Source: Variovorax paradoxus (GTDB taxonomy: Bacteria; Pseudomonadota; Gammaproteobacteria; Burkholderiales; Burkholderiaceae_C). Taken from it: a DNA stretch of 64,000 nt. The position numbers were made by a program, and so were the translations under genes. A model generated the notes under the pieces. That model was not told the DNA's origin and searched no databases. It worked only from the letters and a program-made list of their open reading frames with translations. Position 1 is the stretch's first letter. Each line of letters starts with the position of its first letter. This document shows, one piece after another, positions 56,453 to 64,000 of the stretch. The stretch spans positions 2,728,001 through 2,792,000 of the forward strand of contig NZ_CP123990.1 in assembly GCF_029919115.1 (NCBI RefSeq). Reading direction: 5' to 3'.

Positions 56453-58537
56453 ATGGATCTCAGTCAGTTCACACAGGCATTTTTTGTCGAAGCCGTCGAG
56501 CTTCTGGCGCAGATGGAGCAGCTGCTTCTCGAGCTGGATGCCGACGCGCCCGACAGCGAGCAGCTCAACGCCATCTTTCGTGCGGCGCACTCCATCAAGG
56601 GCGGCGCGGCCACGTTCGGCTTTGTCGCCCTGACCGATACGACGCATTTGCTTGAAACCCTGCTCGACCGCGCGCGCCACGGCCAACTGGACCTGAGCCG
56701 CTCGATGATCGATGCATTTCTGGAAACGAAGGACGCCTTGCAAGAACAACTGATTGCCTATCAGGCCGAGAACGAACCCGATCCCGAAATGGTCGCCCAC
56801 ATCTGCGGAGTGCTCCGGCAACTCGCGCTCGAGACCGAGGGCGGCGCAACCGCCGCTCCGGCAGCGGCCCCCGCCCCGGCGCCTGTGGTGGTTGCCGCCC
56901 CCGTTGTTGCCGCTGCGGCGGCCGCACCGGGGCACGACGCGCTGCGCATCAGGTTCTCGCGCCTTTCCGACAGCGAATGCGACCTGCTGGCCGATGAGCT
57001 CGGGAACCTCGGCAAGCTCTTGTCGCGCACGCGCAGCAACGACCAGCTGACGGTCGTGCTCGAGACCACCTGCTCGCCGGACGACATCATCGCCGTGTGC
57101 TGCTTTGTCATCGACGAATCGCAGATCGAGATCACCGCGGAATCCGCCAGCTCTGCAGGCGCCGAAACGGCGGCGACCGCGGCGAATGCGCCCGCCGCCG
57201 CGGCCGTGCCTGCCGCTGCCGCTGCACCGGCTGCCCCCGCAGCAACCCGGCCCGTCGCCGCACCCGCCAGTGCGGCCGCCAAGCCTTCAGCCGCGGGCGC
57301 GGCAACGGCAGCAAAAGATTCGAGTTCGATCCGCGTGGACGTGGAAAAGGTCGACCAGCTCATCAACCTGGTCGGCGAACTGGTCATCACGCAATCGATG
57401 CTGACGCAGGCCGCCACCATGCTCGACCCGGTGGAGTGCGAGCGCTTCCTGAGCGGCCTGGGGCACCTGGAGCGCAACGCGCGCGACCTGCAGGAGTCGG
57501 TCATGTCGATCCGCATGATGCCGATGGACTACGTGTTCAGCCGCTTCCCGCGCGTGATTCGCGACGTGAGTGCCAAGCTCGGCAAGGAGGTGCGCCTGGA
57601 CACCTTCGGCAAGGAAACCGAACTCGACAAGGGCCTGATCGAACGCATCATCGACCCGCTGACCCACCTGGTACGCAACAGCCTGGACCACGGCATCGAA
57701 ACGCCGTCGCAGCGCATTGCCAAGGGCAAGGAGGCCGAAGGGCAGCTGTTGCTGTCGGCGCAGCACCACGGCGGCAACATCGTGATCGAGGTGAGCGACG
57801 ACGGCGCCGGCCTCAACCGCGAAAAGATCCTGGCCAAGGCCATGCAGCAGGGGTTGCCGGTTTCCGAGACGATGCCCGACGACGAGGTGTGGCAGCTGAT
57901 CTTTGCGCCGGGTTTCTCCACGGCCGAGCAGGTGACCGATATTTCGGGCCGCGGCGTGGGCATGGACGTGGTCAAGCGCAACATCCAGGAGATGGGCGGG
58001 CACGTGGAGATCAGCTCGCGCGAGGGCTGGGGCACCACCACCCGCATCGTGCTGCCGCTCACGCTGGCCATCCTGAACGGCATGTCCGTCAAGGTGGGCA
58101 CCGAGGCCTACATATTGCCGCTGAGCTATGTGATCGAGTCGCTGCAGCCGCGGCCCGAGCACCTGCACTCCATTACCAGCGACGGCCACGTGATCAAGGT
58201 GCGCGGCGAATACCTGCCGCTCATCGAGCTGCACAGCGTGTTCGACGTGTCGGGTGCGCAAACCGATCCGACGCAGGGCATTCTGGTGATCGTGCAGGCG
58301 GGCGAGTCTCGCTTTGCGCTCCTGGTCGATGAACTGCTTGGCCAGCACCAGGTGGTGGTGAAGAACCTGGAAACCAACTACCGCAAGGTTCCGGGCATTT
58401 CGGCCGCAACGATCCTGGGCGACGGCAGCGTGGCCTTCATCATCGACGTGGACGCCATGCCCCGCATCCAGCGCGCGCACGCAACGCGCACCTCCGCCCT
58501 GGCCCATGCGGCCCGGCTGGACCCGGTTGCCGCCTGA
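56453..58537 (+). CDS. cheA: Chemotaxis histidine kinase CheA
   Basis: Receptor-controlled kinase that phosphorylates CheY and CheB, 694 residues. Domains in order: Hpt (phosphorylated His in FRAAHSIKGGA at about H46), a P2-like response-regulator-binding domain (about 160-225) between Ala/Pro linkers, dimerisation helices (about 290-350), the ATP-binding domain with HLVRNSLDHGIE (about 404), DDGAGL and GRGVGMDVV (about 498), and a CheW-like domain to the end. ATG 56453 has GGAG 6 nt upstream; earlier starts at 56414/56417 give an unconserved leader. Confidence 0.96.
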   Translation: MDLSQFTQAFFVEAVELLAQMEQLLLELDADAPDSEQLNAIFRAAHSIKGGAATFGFVALTDTTHLLETLLDRARHGQLDLSRSMIDAFLETKDALQEQLIAYQAENEPDPEMVAHICGVLRQLALETEGGATAAPAAAPAPAPVVVAAPVVAAAAAAPGHDALRIRFSRLSDSECDLLADELGNLGKLLSRTRSNDQLTVVLETTCSPDDIIAVCCFVIDESQIEITAESASSAGAETAATAANAPAAAAVPAAAAAPAAPAATRPVAAPASAAAKPSAAGAATAAKDSSSIRVDVEKVDQLINLVGELVITQSMLTQAATMLDPVECERFLSGLGHLERNARDLQESVMSIRMMPMDYVFSRFPRVIRDVSAKLGKEVRLDTFGKETELDKGLIERIIDPLTHLVRNSLDHGIETPSQRIAKGKEAEGQLLLSAQHHGGNIVIEVSDDGAGLNREKILAKAMQQGLPVSETMPDDEVWQLIFAPGFSTAEQVTDISGRGVGMDVVKRNIQEMGGHVEISSREGWGTTTRIVLPLTLAILNGMSVKVGTEAYILPLSYVIESLQPRPEHLHSITSDGHVIKVRGEYLPLIELHSVFDVSGAQTDPTQGILVIVQAGESRFALLVDELLGQHQVVVKNLETNYRKVPGISAATILGDGSVAFIIDVDAMPRIQRAHATRTSALAHAARLDPVAA

Positions 58538-58564
58538 CAACGATGACCATACGGAGACGATGCA

Positions 58565-59878
58565 ATGCGTTTTGATTTTTTCCGGCGCTCCAACGCCGAA
58601 GAAACCGCGGCAGCCGGGCAGTCGAAAGACCTGACGGCCTTGCGCAATGCAGACGGCTATGTGGCCTACAACCTGCTGCTCGATGCGCAAAAGCGCGTGG
58701 CAGGCTACAAGCTCAGCTGGCGCCCGGCGGCCCCGCCCGAACAAGCGCCGGACGCGCTCACGCAGTTCAAGGCCCTTGTGGCCTGCGTGACCGAGCACCT
58801 CAATCCGCCCGATACCCCCTGGCAACTGGGGCGCAGCGAATTGTTCTTCGATGTGAATGCGGAATCGCTCGCGCACGGCGCGCTGCAATCGCTCCCACCC
58901 GAGTACACGGTTTTTTGCGTGGAGCTTGCCGATCTTGCCAATGAGGAGTTGCGGCCGGTGCTCCTGTTCCTGCGCGAGCAGGGGTTCAGCTTCATGCTGC
59001 GCGGCGCCACGTCGCTGCCCGAAGACCACGAGCTGCTTGGCATGGTGACCCACTTCGACGTGGGCGACGGAGACCCCTTGCTCGTTGCGGCCGCGCGCCG
59101 CGGCGAGCAGCCCGACCACATGCCCGTGCAGCCGATTGCAACGCGCATGGCTTCATGGAAAGACTTCGAGGCCTGCGCCGCGCGCCGCATCGACGTGTTC
59201 GCCGATCCGAGGTGCGGCCTGCCGCCGCCCGTGGCAAAAACCGGCAGCGACGCGCTGGAGCCCGAATCGATCCTGATCATGCGGCTGCTGCAGATGATCC
59301 AGCGCAACGAAGACCTGCGCGAGATCGAGGCCGCGCTCAAGCGCGACGCGGCGCTCACCTACAGGCTGCTGCGCCACATGAATTCGCCCGCCGTGGGAGC
59401 GGGTGTCGAGATTCACTCGCTGCACCATGCCGTGACCATGCTCGGCTATTCGCCGCTGTTCCGCTGGCTGTCGATGCTGCTGGCCACCAGCAACCCGACC
59501 GGAAGCCCGCCTTTCATGATGAAGAAGGCCATCATGCGCGGCCGCTTTGTCGAGCTGATGGGCGAAATCATGCTGCCGCGGGGCGAGTCGGACAACCTGT
59601 TCGTGGTGGGCATGTTCTCGCTCATCGACCAGCTGCTCGGCGTTCCGATGGAAGAGGTGCTCAACAAGGTGCAGCTCTCCGATTCGGTGCAGCAGGCCAT
59701 CCTCACGCGCGGCGGCGTGTATGGACCCTTCCTTTCGTTGGCCGAGGCCTGCGAACTGAACACCGGCGATGCGGCGCGCCTTTCGGAAGCGCTGCTGCTG
59801 AGCGCCGACCAGGTCAACGCCGCACACCTTTCCGCGCTGGCCTGGTCGCAGGACGCGGTGCCCATTGACGGCCATTGA
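58565..59878 (+). CDS. EAL-like/HDOD-domain protein in the che operon
   Basis: A 437-residue soluble protein. The N-terminal part (to about residue 210) resembles an EAL fold, beginning with [20 protein letters not shown], but the EAL catalytic motif and metal ligands are not seen, so it is probably inactive. The C-terminal HDOD domain (about 220-420) has [20 protein letters not shown] and [20 protein letters not shown]. The position between cheA and cheR suggests a signalling role beside chemotaxis; the stop overlaps the cheR start. Confidence 0.85.
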   Translation: MRFDFFRRSNAEETAAAGQSKDLTALRNADGYVAYNLLLDAQKRVAGYKLSWRPAAPPEQAPDALTQFKALVACVTEHLNPPDTPWQLGRSELFFDVNAESLAHGALQSLPPEYTVFCVELADLANEELRPVLLFLREQGFSFMLRGATSLPEDHELLGMVTHFDVGDGDPLLVAAARRGEQPDHMPVQPIATRMASWKDFEACAARRIDVFADPRCGLPPPVAKTGSDALEPESILIMRLLQMIQRNEDLREIEAALKRDAALTYRLLRHMNSPAVGAGVEIHSLHHAVTMLGYSPLFRWLSMLLATSNPTGSPPFMMKKAIMRGRFVELMGEIMLPRGESDNLFVVGMFSLIDQLLGVPMEEVLNKVQLSDSVQQAILTRGGVYGPFLSLAEACELNTGDAARLSEALLLSADQVNAAHLSALAWSQDAVPIDGH

Positions 59879-60711
59879 TGGCATTGAGCATGACGTCCGA
59901 ATTTCTTTTTACCGACAGCGACTTCTCACGGATTCGCACGCTCATTCACCGCCGCGCCGGCATCGCCCTGGGCGAGCACAAGCGGCAGATGGTGTACAGC
60001 CGGCTTTCGCGCCGCCTGCGGGACCTGGGGCTGCCCCAGTTCGCCACCTACCTGAACATGCTGGAAGACAGCCGCGACGGCGACGAGTGGCAGCTGTTCA
60101 TCAATTCGCTGACGACCAACCTGACGTCGTTCTTTCGCGAGGCGCACCACTTTCCGGTGCTTGCGGATCTGGCGCGCAAGGCAACCCAGCCCGTCACCGT
60201 GTGGTGCGCGGCAGCGTCGACCGGCGAAGAGCCCTATTCGATTGCGATCACGCTGATGGAAGCACTGGGCGAGCGCGCGAGCAGCGCCCGCGTGATTGCC
60301 ACCGACATCGACACCTCGGTGCTCGCCAGGGCCTCGGCCGGCGTGTTCACGATGGAACAGGTCAACCGGCTCTCTCCGGAGCGCCTGCGGCGTTTCTTCA
60401 ACAAGGGCACCGGTGCGAACGCGGGCAAGGTGAGGGTGCGCCCCGAAGTGACCGCCATGGTCAAGTTCTCGCGCCTCAACCTGCTGGACGCGGGGTGGCC
60501 GGTGAAAGAGCCCGTGGACGCGATCTTCTGCCGCAACGTGATGATCTACTTCGACAAGCCCACGCAAAAGAAGCTGCTGGACCGCTTCGTGCCGCTGCTC
60601 AAGCCCAACGGCTTGCTGTTTGCCGGGCATTCCGAAAACGCGTCGCTGGTCAACCAGACATTCAAGACGGTGGGGCAGACGGTGTACACGCTGAGCAAGG
60701 CGCGCGCATGA
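59878..60711 (+). CDS. cheR: Chemotaxis receptor methyltransferase CheR
   Basis: Methylates receptor glutamates using SAM. The 277 residues have an N-terminal helical domain ([20 protein letters not shown], about residues 17-36) and a SAM-binding domain with [16 protein letters not shown] and [12 protein letters not shown] (about 218). ATG 59878 overlaps the previous stop; MTSEFLF at 59890 is an alternative. Four of the receptors in this window end in DWTEF, a likely CheR tether. Confidence 0.95.
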   Translation: MALSMTSEFLFTDSDFSRIRTLIHRRAGIALGEHKRQMVYSRLSRRLRDLGLPQFATYLNMLEDSRDGDEWQLFINSLTTNLTSFFREAHHFPVLADLARKATQPVTVWCAAASTGEEPYSIAITLMEALGERASSARVIATDIDTSVLARASAGVFTMEQVNRLSPERLRRFFNKGTGANAGKVRVRPEVTAMVKFSRLNLLDAGWPVKEPVDAIFCRNVMIYFDKPTQKKLLDRFVPLLKPNGLLFAGHSENASLVNQTFKTVGQTVYTLSKARA

Positions 60712-61346
60712 ACCCAAGCCTCCTTCAGGAGCGCGGTTCCAGGCCGCCGGCCGTGCCCGGCTCGGTGGCTACGCACCACTACTTCGACCGCGACTTCGAT
60801 TGCACCGCGGTCAAGCTGCTGCCGGCGGAGTACTACGTGACCGATGCCGGTATCTTGCTGACGACGGTGCTGGGCTCCTGCGTGGCGGCCTGCATTACCG
60901 ACGTGGAATCCGGCGTTGCGGGCATGAACCACTTCATGCTGCCGGACGATGCCGAGGCCGATGCTCGCGACCAGGTCGAGTCGATGCGCTATGGCGCCTA
61001 TGCCATGGACGTGCTCATTGCCGAAATGCTGCGCGCGGGCGCCAGGCGCGAGCGCCTGCGGGCCAAGGTGTTCGGCGGTGCCGCGGTGCTCGCCAACATG
61101 ACGATGCTCAACATCGGCGGTCGCAACGCCGACTTCGTGCTGCGCTACCTCGAGAAGCAGCGCATCACCATTGCCGCGCAAGATTTGCGCGGCCTGCACG
61201 CGCGCCGGGTGTGCCTGCTGCCCACCGGCAAGGCGGTGGTGCGCAAGCTGCGCGCGCAAGTCGATATTCAGGCGGTCCAGCACGACGAAGGCGAGCTGCT
61301 GCGCAAATGGTCTGCCACGTATGGCAAAGGAAGTTGGGTCGCATGA
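60708..61346 (+). CDS. cheD: Chemoreceptor glutamine deamidase CheD
   Basis: Deamidates specific receptor glutamines, 212 residues. [14 protein letters not shown] holds the catalytic Cys (about residue 58) and [10 protein letters not shown] the His (about 77), then [11 protein letters not shown] and NADFVLRYL. It overlaps cheR and cheB by 4 nt each, in a coupled set. Confidence 0.95.
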   Translation: MNPSLLQERGSRPPAVPGSVATHHYFDRDFDCTAVKLLPAEYYVTDAGILLTTVLGSCVAACITDVESGVAGMNHFMLPDDAEADARDQVESMRYGAYAMDVLIAEMLRAGARRERLRAKVFGGAAVLANMTMLNIGGRNADFVLRYLEKQRITIAAQDLRGLHARRVCLLPTGKAVVRKLRAQVDIQAVQHDEGELLRKWSATYGKGSWVA

Positions 61347-62422
61347 AGAAGATCAAGGTAGTTTGCGTCGACGATTCGGCGCTGATCCGCAGCGTGATGA
61401 CGGAGATCATCAACAGCCAGGCCGACATGACGGTGGTCGGCACCGCGGCCGATCCGCTGCAGGCGCGCGACCTCATCAAGGTGACCAACCCCGACGTGCT
61501 CACGCTCGACGTCGAGATGCCGCGCATGGACGGGCTGGAATTTCTTGAAAAGCTGATGCGCCTGCGCCCGATGCCGGTGGTCATGGTGTCGTCGCTGACC
61601 GAGCGCGGCTCGGAAATTGCGCTTCGCGCATTGGAGCTGGGCGCCATCGACTTCGTGACCAAGCCGCGCCTCGGCGTGCGCGACGGCCTCATGCAGTACA
61701 CCGAGATCATCGCGGGCAAGATCCGCACGGCCGCCGCGGCGCGGCTGCTGCCGAGCCGTCACGCCGCCTCGGCGAAGGGTGCGCCGGACAGCCCGCAAGA
61801 ACCGATGCTGCGCAGCCCGCTGCTGAGCACCGAAAAGCTCATCATCATCGGCGCCTCCACGGGCGGAACGGAAGCCATCCGCGAGGTGCTGCTGCCGCTG
61901 CCGCCGGATTCGCCGGCTGTGCTCATCGCACAGCACATGCCGGCCGGCTTCACGCGGTCTTTTGCGCAGCGGCTGAACGGCCTGTGCCGCATTACCGTGA
62001 AAGAGGCCGAGCATGGCGAGCGCGTGCTGCCGGGCTATGCCTACATTGCGCCGGGCGGCTTTCACCTTTCGCTCAGCCGCAGCGGCGCCAACTACGTGGC
62101 CCAGCTGAACGAGGAGCCGCCGGTCAACCGCCATCGTCCTTCCATCGACGTGCTCTTCGACTCGGCTGCGCGGCACGCCGGCAAGAACGCGATCGGAATG
62201 ATCTTGACGGGTATGGGAAAAGACGGTGCCGAAGGGCTGCTGCGCATGAAGCAGGCAGGCGCCTACACCTTCGCGCAGGACGAGGCCAGCTGCGTGGTCT
62301 TCGGCATGCCGCGCGAGGCCATTGCATTGGGTGCCGTTGACGACGTGGCGCCGCTGGGCGAGATGGGGCGCCGCGTGCTGGCCCATCTGCGCACCTTCGG
62401 CGAACGTGCGAACCGGGTTTGA
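61343..62422 (+). CDS. cheB: Chemotaxis methylesterase/deamidase CheB
   Basis: Response regulator that demethylates receptors, 359 residues. The receiver domain has [13 protein letters not shown] and the phosphorylated Asp in [11 protein letters not shown] (about D56). The methylesterase domain has catalytic Ser in [13 protein letters not shown], His in [10 protein letters not shown], and Asp in [10 protein letters not shown]. Overlaps cheD by 4 nt. Confidence 0.96.
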   Translation: MKKIKVVCVDDSALIRSVMTEIINSQADMTVVGTAADPLQARDLIKVTNPDVLTLDVEMPRMDGLEFLEKLMRLRPMPVVMVSSLTERGSEIALRALELGAIDFVTKPRLGVRDGLMQYTEIIAGKIRTAAAARLLPSRHAASAKGAPDSPQEPMLRSPLLSTEKLIIIGASTGGTEAIREVLLPLPPDSPAVLIAQHMPAGFTRSFAQRLNGLCRITVKEAEHGERVLPGYAYIAPGGFHLSLSRSGANYVAQLNEEPPVNRHRPSIDVLFDSAARHAGKNAIGMILTGMGKDGAEGLLRMKQAGAYTFAQDEASCVVFGMPREAIALGAVDDVAPLGEMGRRVLAHLRTFGERANRV

Positions 62423-62450
62423 AAACGAACTGTTGGAGTTGGAAAAAATC

Positions 62451-62849
62451 GTGATCGATAAGAGCATCAAAATCTTGGTTGTGGACGACTTCCCGACCAT
62501 GCGCCGCATTGTGCGCAACCTGTTGAAGGAACTCGAATTCCTGAACGTCGACGAGGCCGAGGACGGCGCTGCCGGCATCGAGAAGCTGCGCGGCGGAAAC
62601 TTCGGCTTTGTGGTGTCGGACTGGAACATGCCCAACATGGACGGCCTGACCATGCTGCAGACCATCCGCGCCGACCCCGAGCTCGGCAAGCTGCCGGTGC
62701 TCATGGTCACGGCCGAAGCCAAGAAGGAAAACATCATTGCGGCGGCGCAGGCCGGTGCCAACGGCTATGTGGTCAAGCCCTTCACGGCGGCCACGCTCGA
62801 AGAGAAGATCAACAAGATCTTCGAGAAGCTCCAGAAAGAGGCGGCCTGA
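62451..62849 (+). CDS. cheY: Chemotaxis response regulator CheY
   Basis: Phosphorylated CheY binds FliM and changes rotation. The 132-residue form uses a GTG at 62451 ([19 protein letters not shown]). Phosphorylated Asp is D57 in [23 protein letters not shown] and NGYVVKPF provide Thr and Lys. A TTG three codons earlier is possible; no ATG is close. Confidence 0.95.
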   Translation: MIDKSIKILVVDDFPTMRRIVRNLLKELEFLNVDEAEDGAAGIEKLRGGNFGFVVSDWNMPNMDGLTMLQTIRADPELGKLPVLMVTAEAKKENIIAAAQAGANGYVVKPFTAATLEEKINKIFEKLQKEAA

Positions 62850-62850
62850 A

Positions 62851-63507
62851 ATGACACACGCTGCGCTCGAACCCGCAGAGCACGGGAACACGGCCGAAGA
62901 GTTGCTCGGGCGCATCGGGCAGCTGACCCGGCAATTGCGCGAAGGCCTGCGCGAGCTGGGGCTCGACAAGCAGGTGGCCAAGGCCGCGCAAGCCATTCCG
63001 GATGCGCGCGACCGGCTGGGCTACATCGCATCGATGACCGAGCGGGCGGCGCACCGCGCGCTCAATGCCATCGACCTTGCGCAGCCGCTGCAGGAAGACC
63101 TTGCAAGCAATGCCAAGGGGCTGAGCAAGCGGTGGGACGAATGGTTTGCGCACCCGGTCGAACTGGACCATGCGCGCCAGCTGGTCATGGACACGCGCGG
63201 CTACCTTCAGGAAGTGCCGCAGAAAGCCGGCGCCATCAACACGCAGCTGATCGAAATCCTGATGGCGCAAGACTTCCAGGACCTGACCGGCCAGGTCATC
63301 AAGAAGATGATGGAAGTGGTCAACGACGTGGAGACCCAACTGCTCCAGGTGCTGATCGACAACTCGCACATCGAGAAGCACCTTGAAAAGCGCCACGAGG
63401 CGGAGGCCAACAGCCTGCAGAACGGTCCGCAGGTGGTGGCCGGCAACCCGGATGCGGTGACCGGCCAGGCCCAGGTGGACGACCTGCTGGAGAGCCTCGG
63501 GTTCTAA
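62851..63507 (+). CDS. cheZ: CheY-P phosphatase CheZ
   Basis: Dephosphorylates CheY-P and localises to the array, 218 residues. Long helices with LLGRIGQLTRQLREGLRELG, and the catalytic region MAQDFQDLTGQVIKKMM (about residues 133-149, with the key Gln in DLTGQ). The C-terminal DDLLESLGF is the CheY-binding peptide. The ATG follows the cheY stop directly. Confidence 0.95.
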   Translation: MTHAALEPAEHGNTAEELLGRIGQLTRQLREGLRELGLDKQVAKAAQAIPDARDRLGYIASMTERAAHRALNAIDLAQPLQEDLASNAKGLSKRWDEWFAHPVELDHARQLVMDTRGYLQEVPQKAGAINTQLIEILMAQDFQDLTGQVIKKMMEVVNDVETQLLQVLIDNSHIEKHLEKRHEAEANSLQNGPQVVAGNPDAVTGQAQVDDLLESLGF

Positions 63508-63557
63508 AGGCGTGCCCAAGACCCCGAAACCGGGGCAGTTCGAGCCAAGGCCGCGGT

Positions 63558-64000
63558 CTACTTTCTCCTGCGATTTGACGCAGACGGCGCCGAAGTCGAC
63601 GAGGGCGCCGCTCCGCCATCCACGCCCAGGCGCCCGCCGCCGCCGAGCCCCTGGCCGCGCACCGTCTGCGCCTTGTAGTTGCGCAGCGAGCGAACCATCT
63701 GGTTGAAGGAGTCCATGAACGCAGCGGCAATCACCTTGCCCTGCGGAGTGCGCGTGTAGCCGCCGATGCCCCCGGCTGCGGAGACGCCGCTCAGACCGGC
63801 AAAGCCCGCGAAGTCGGTCTTGGAAGCGCTGCCTTCGGCCGCCGCCACCTGCACGCCCGAGCGGTTGTCGATAAGGGTCAACAGCGCGCTGGCTTCCTTG
63901 GTTTGCAAGCTCGCGCCCAGCTTGGCGATGGCGAGGCCTCGTCCGCCGCCCACCAATCCGCCCAGCGCACCGCCAAGGCCACCCGCGTCGTTGTTGCTGA
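63558..64000 (-). CDS. C-terminal part of a putative exported CsgG-like protein (5' end outside window)
   Basis: Open to the window edge on the minus strand, about 146 residues seen. The visible part is Gly-rich (GGLGGALGGLVGGGRGLA), then ALLTLIDNRSGVQVAAAEG, and TPQGKVIAAAFMDSFNQMVRSLRNYKAQ before a Gly/Ser tail. The RNYKAQ and DSFNQMV pattern recalls proteins annotated as CsgG/HfaB-like or peptidoglycan-associated in Comamonadaceae. The identity cannot be settled without the rest. It converges on cheZ, leaving about 50 nt. Confidence 0.4.
   Translation of the reverse strand, partial: SNNDAGGLGGALGGLVGGGRGLAIAKLGASLQTKEASALLTLIDNRSGVQVAAAEGSASKTDFAGFAGLSGVSAAGGIGGYTRTPQGKVIAAAFMDSFNQMVRSLRNYKAQTVRGQGLGGGGRLGVDGGAAPSSTSAPSASNRRRK

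Noticed and set aside
63522..63535. Small CCCCG/CGGGG hairpin between cheZ and the last gene
   Set aside because: Only 5 bp with no U-tract; too weak to call a terminator.
1..64000. tRNA, rRNA, CRISPR array, prophage or transposase
   Set aside because: None recognised by eye on either strand; short tRNA genes cannot be fully excluded without a covariance search.

Overview
The window looks like a chromosomal segment of a high-GC, motile betaproteobacterium, most likely Burkholderiales, family Comamonadaceae, and Variovorax-like. This rests on gene content and order (rppH with a CNP1-like lipoprotein, proS with a lytic transglycosylase, flhDC-controlled flagella, cheD and cheZ together) and on GC-rich codon use. 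It was not tested by any search.

Positions 1-11655 are housekeeping: the 3' part of proB, a CNP1-like lipoprotein and rppH on the minus strand, proS and a lytic transglycosylase on the plus strand, a DUF21/CBS membrane protein, a cupin, grxD, and the prmC-prfA-hemA run on the minus strand. A small membrane protein and a Crp/Fnr-type regulator follow.

From 11662 to 63507 the window is almost entirely flagellar and chemotaxis genes. flgA, flgM and flgN (minus) diverge from flgBCDEFGHIJ (plus). After flgJ comes an embedded chemosensory block: cheW, six methyl-accepting chemotaxis proteins, and a second, broken cheW. flgK and flgL follow. The opposite strand carries the export, basal-body and switch operon (fliF to fliR), which diverges from fliE. 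Then come fliC, flaG, fliD, fliS, fliT, a second hook-length-control-like gene with a FlhB C-domain-like gene, the master regulator flhDC, motAB, and the signalling operon cheA - EAL/HDOD gene - cheR - cheD - cheB - cheY - cheZ. flhB, flhA, flhF, flhG and fliA are not in the window. A partial minus-strand gene of uncertain identity closes it.

The system reads as a complete transcriptional hierarchy. flhDC would be the top tier. The basal body and export genes would be the second tier. Visible sigma-28-type sites lie before flgMN, flgK, fliC and one receptor gene, and FlgM is the anti-sigma factor that times them.

The most unusual parts are in the receptor block and before flaG. The second receptor has lost 126 residues spanning the CheA/CheW-contacting tip, in frame. 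The adjacent cheW copy carries a 119-nt deletion that shifts the frame. Neighbouring receptors share DNA tracts of up to 473 nt that are identical. The flaG start region is duplicated (76-bp period) next to a perfect 20-bp inverted repeat, giving an out-of-frame decoy start. Because all of these sit in or beside repeats, an assembly error must be excluded first.
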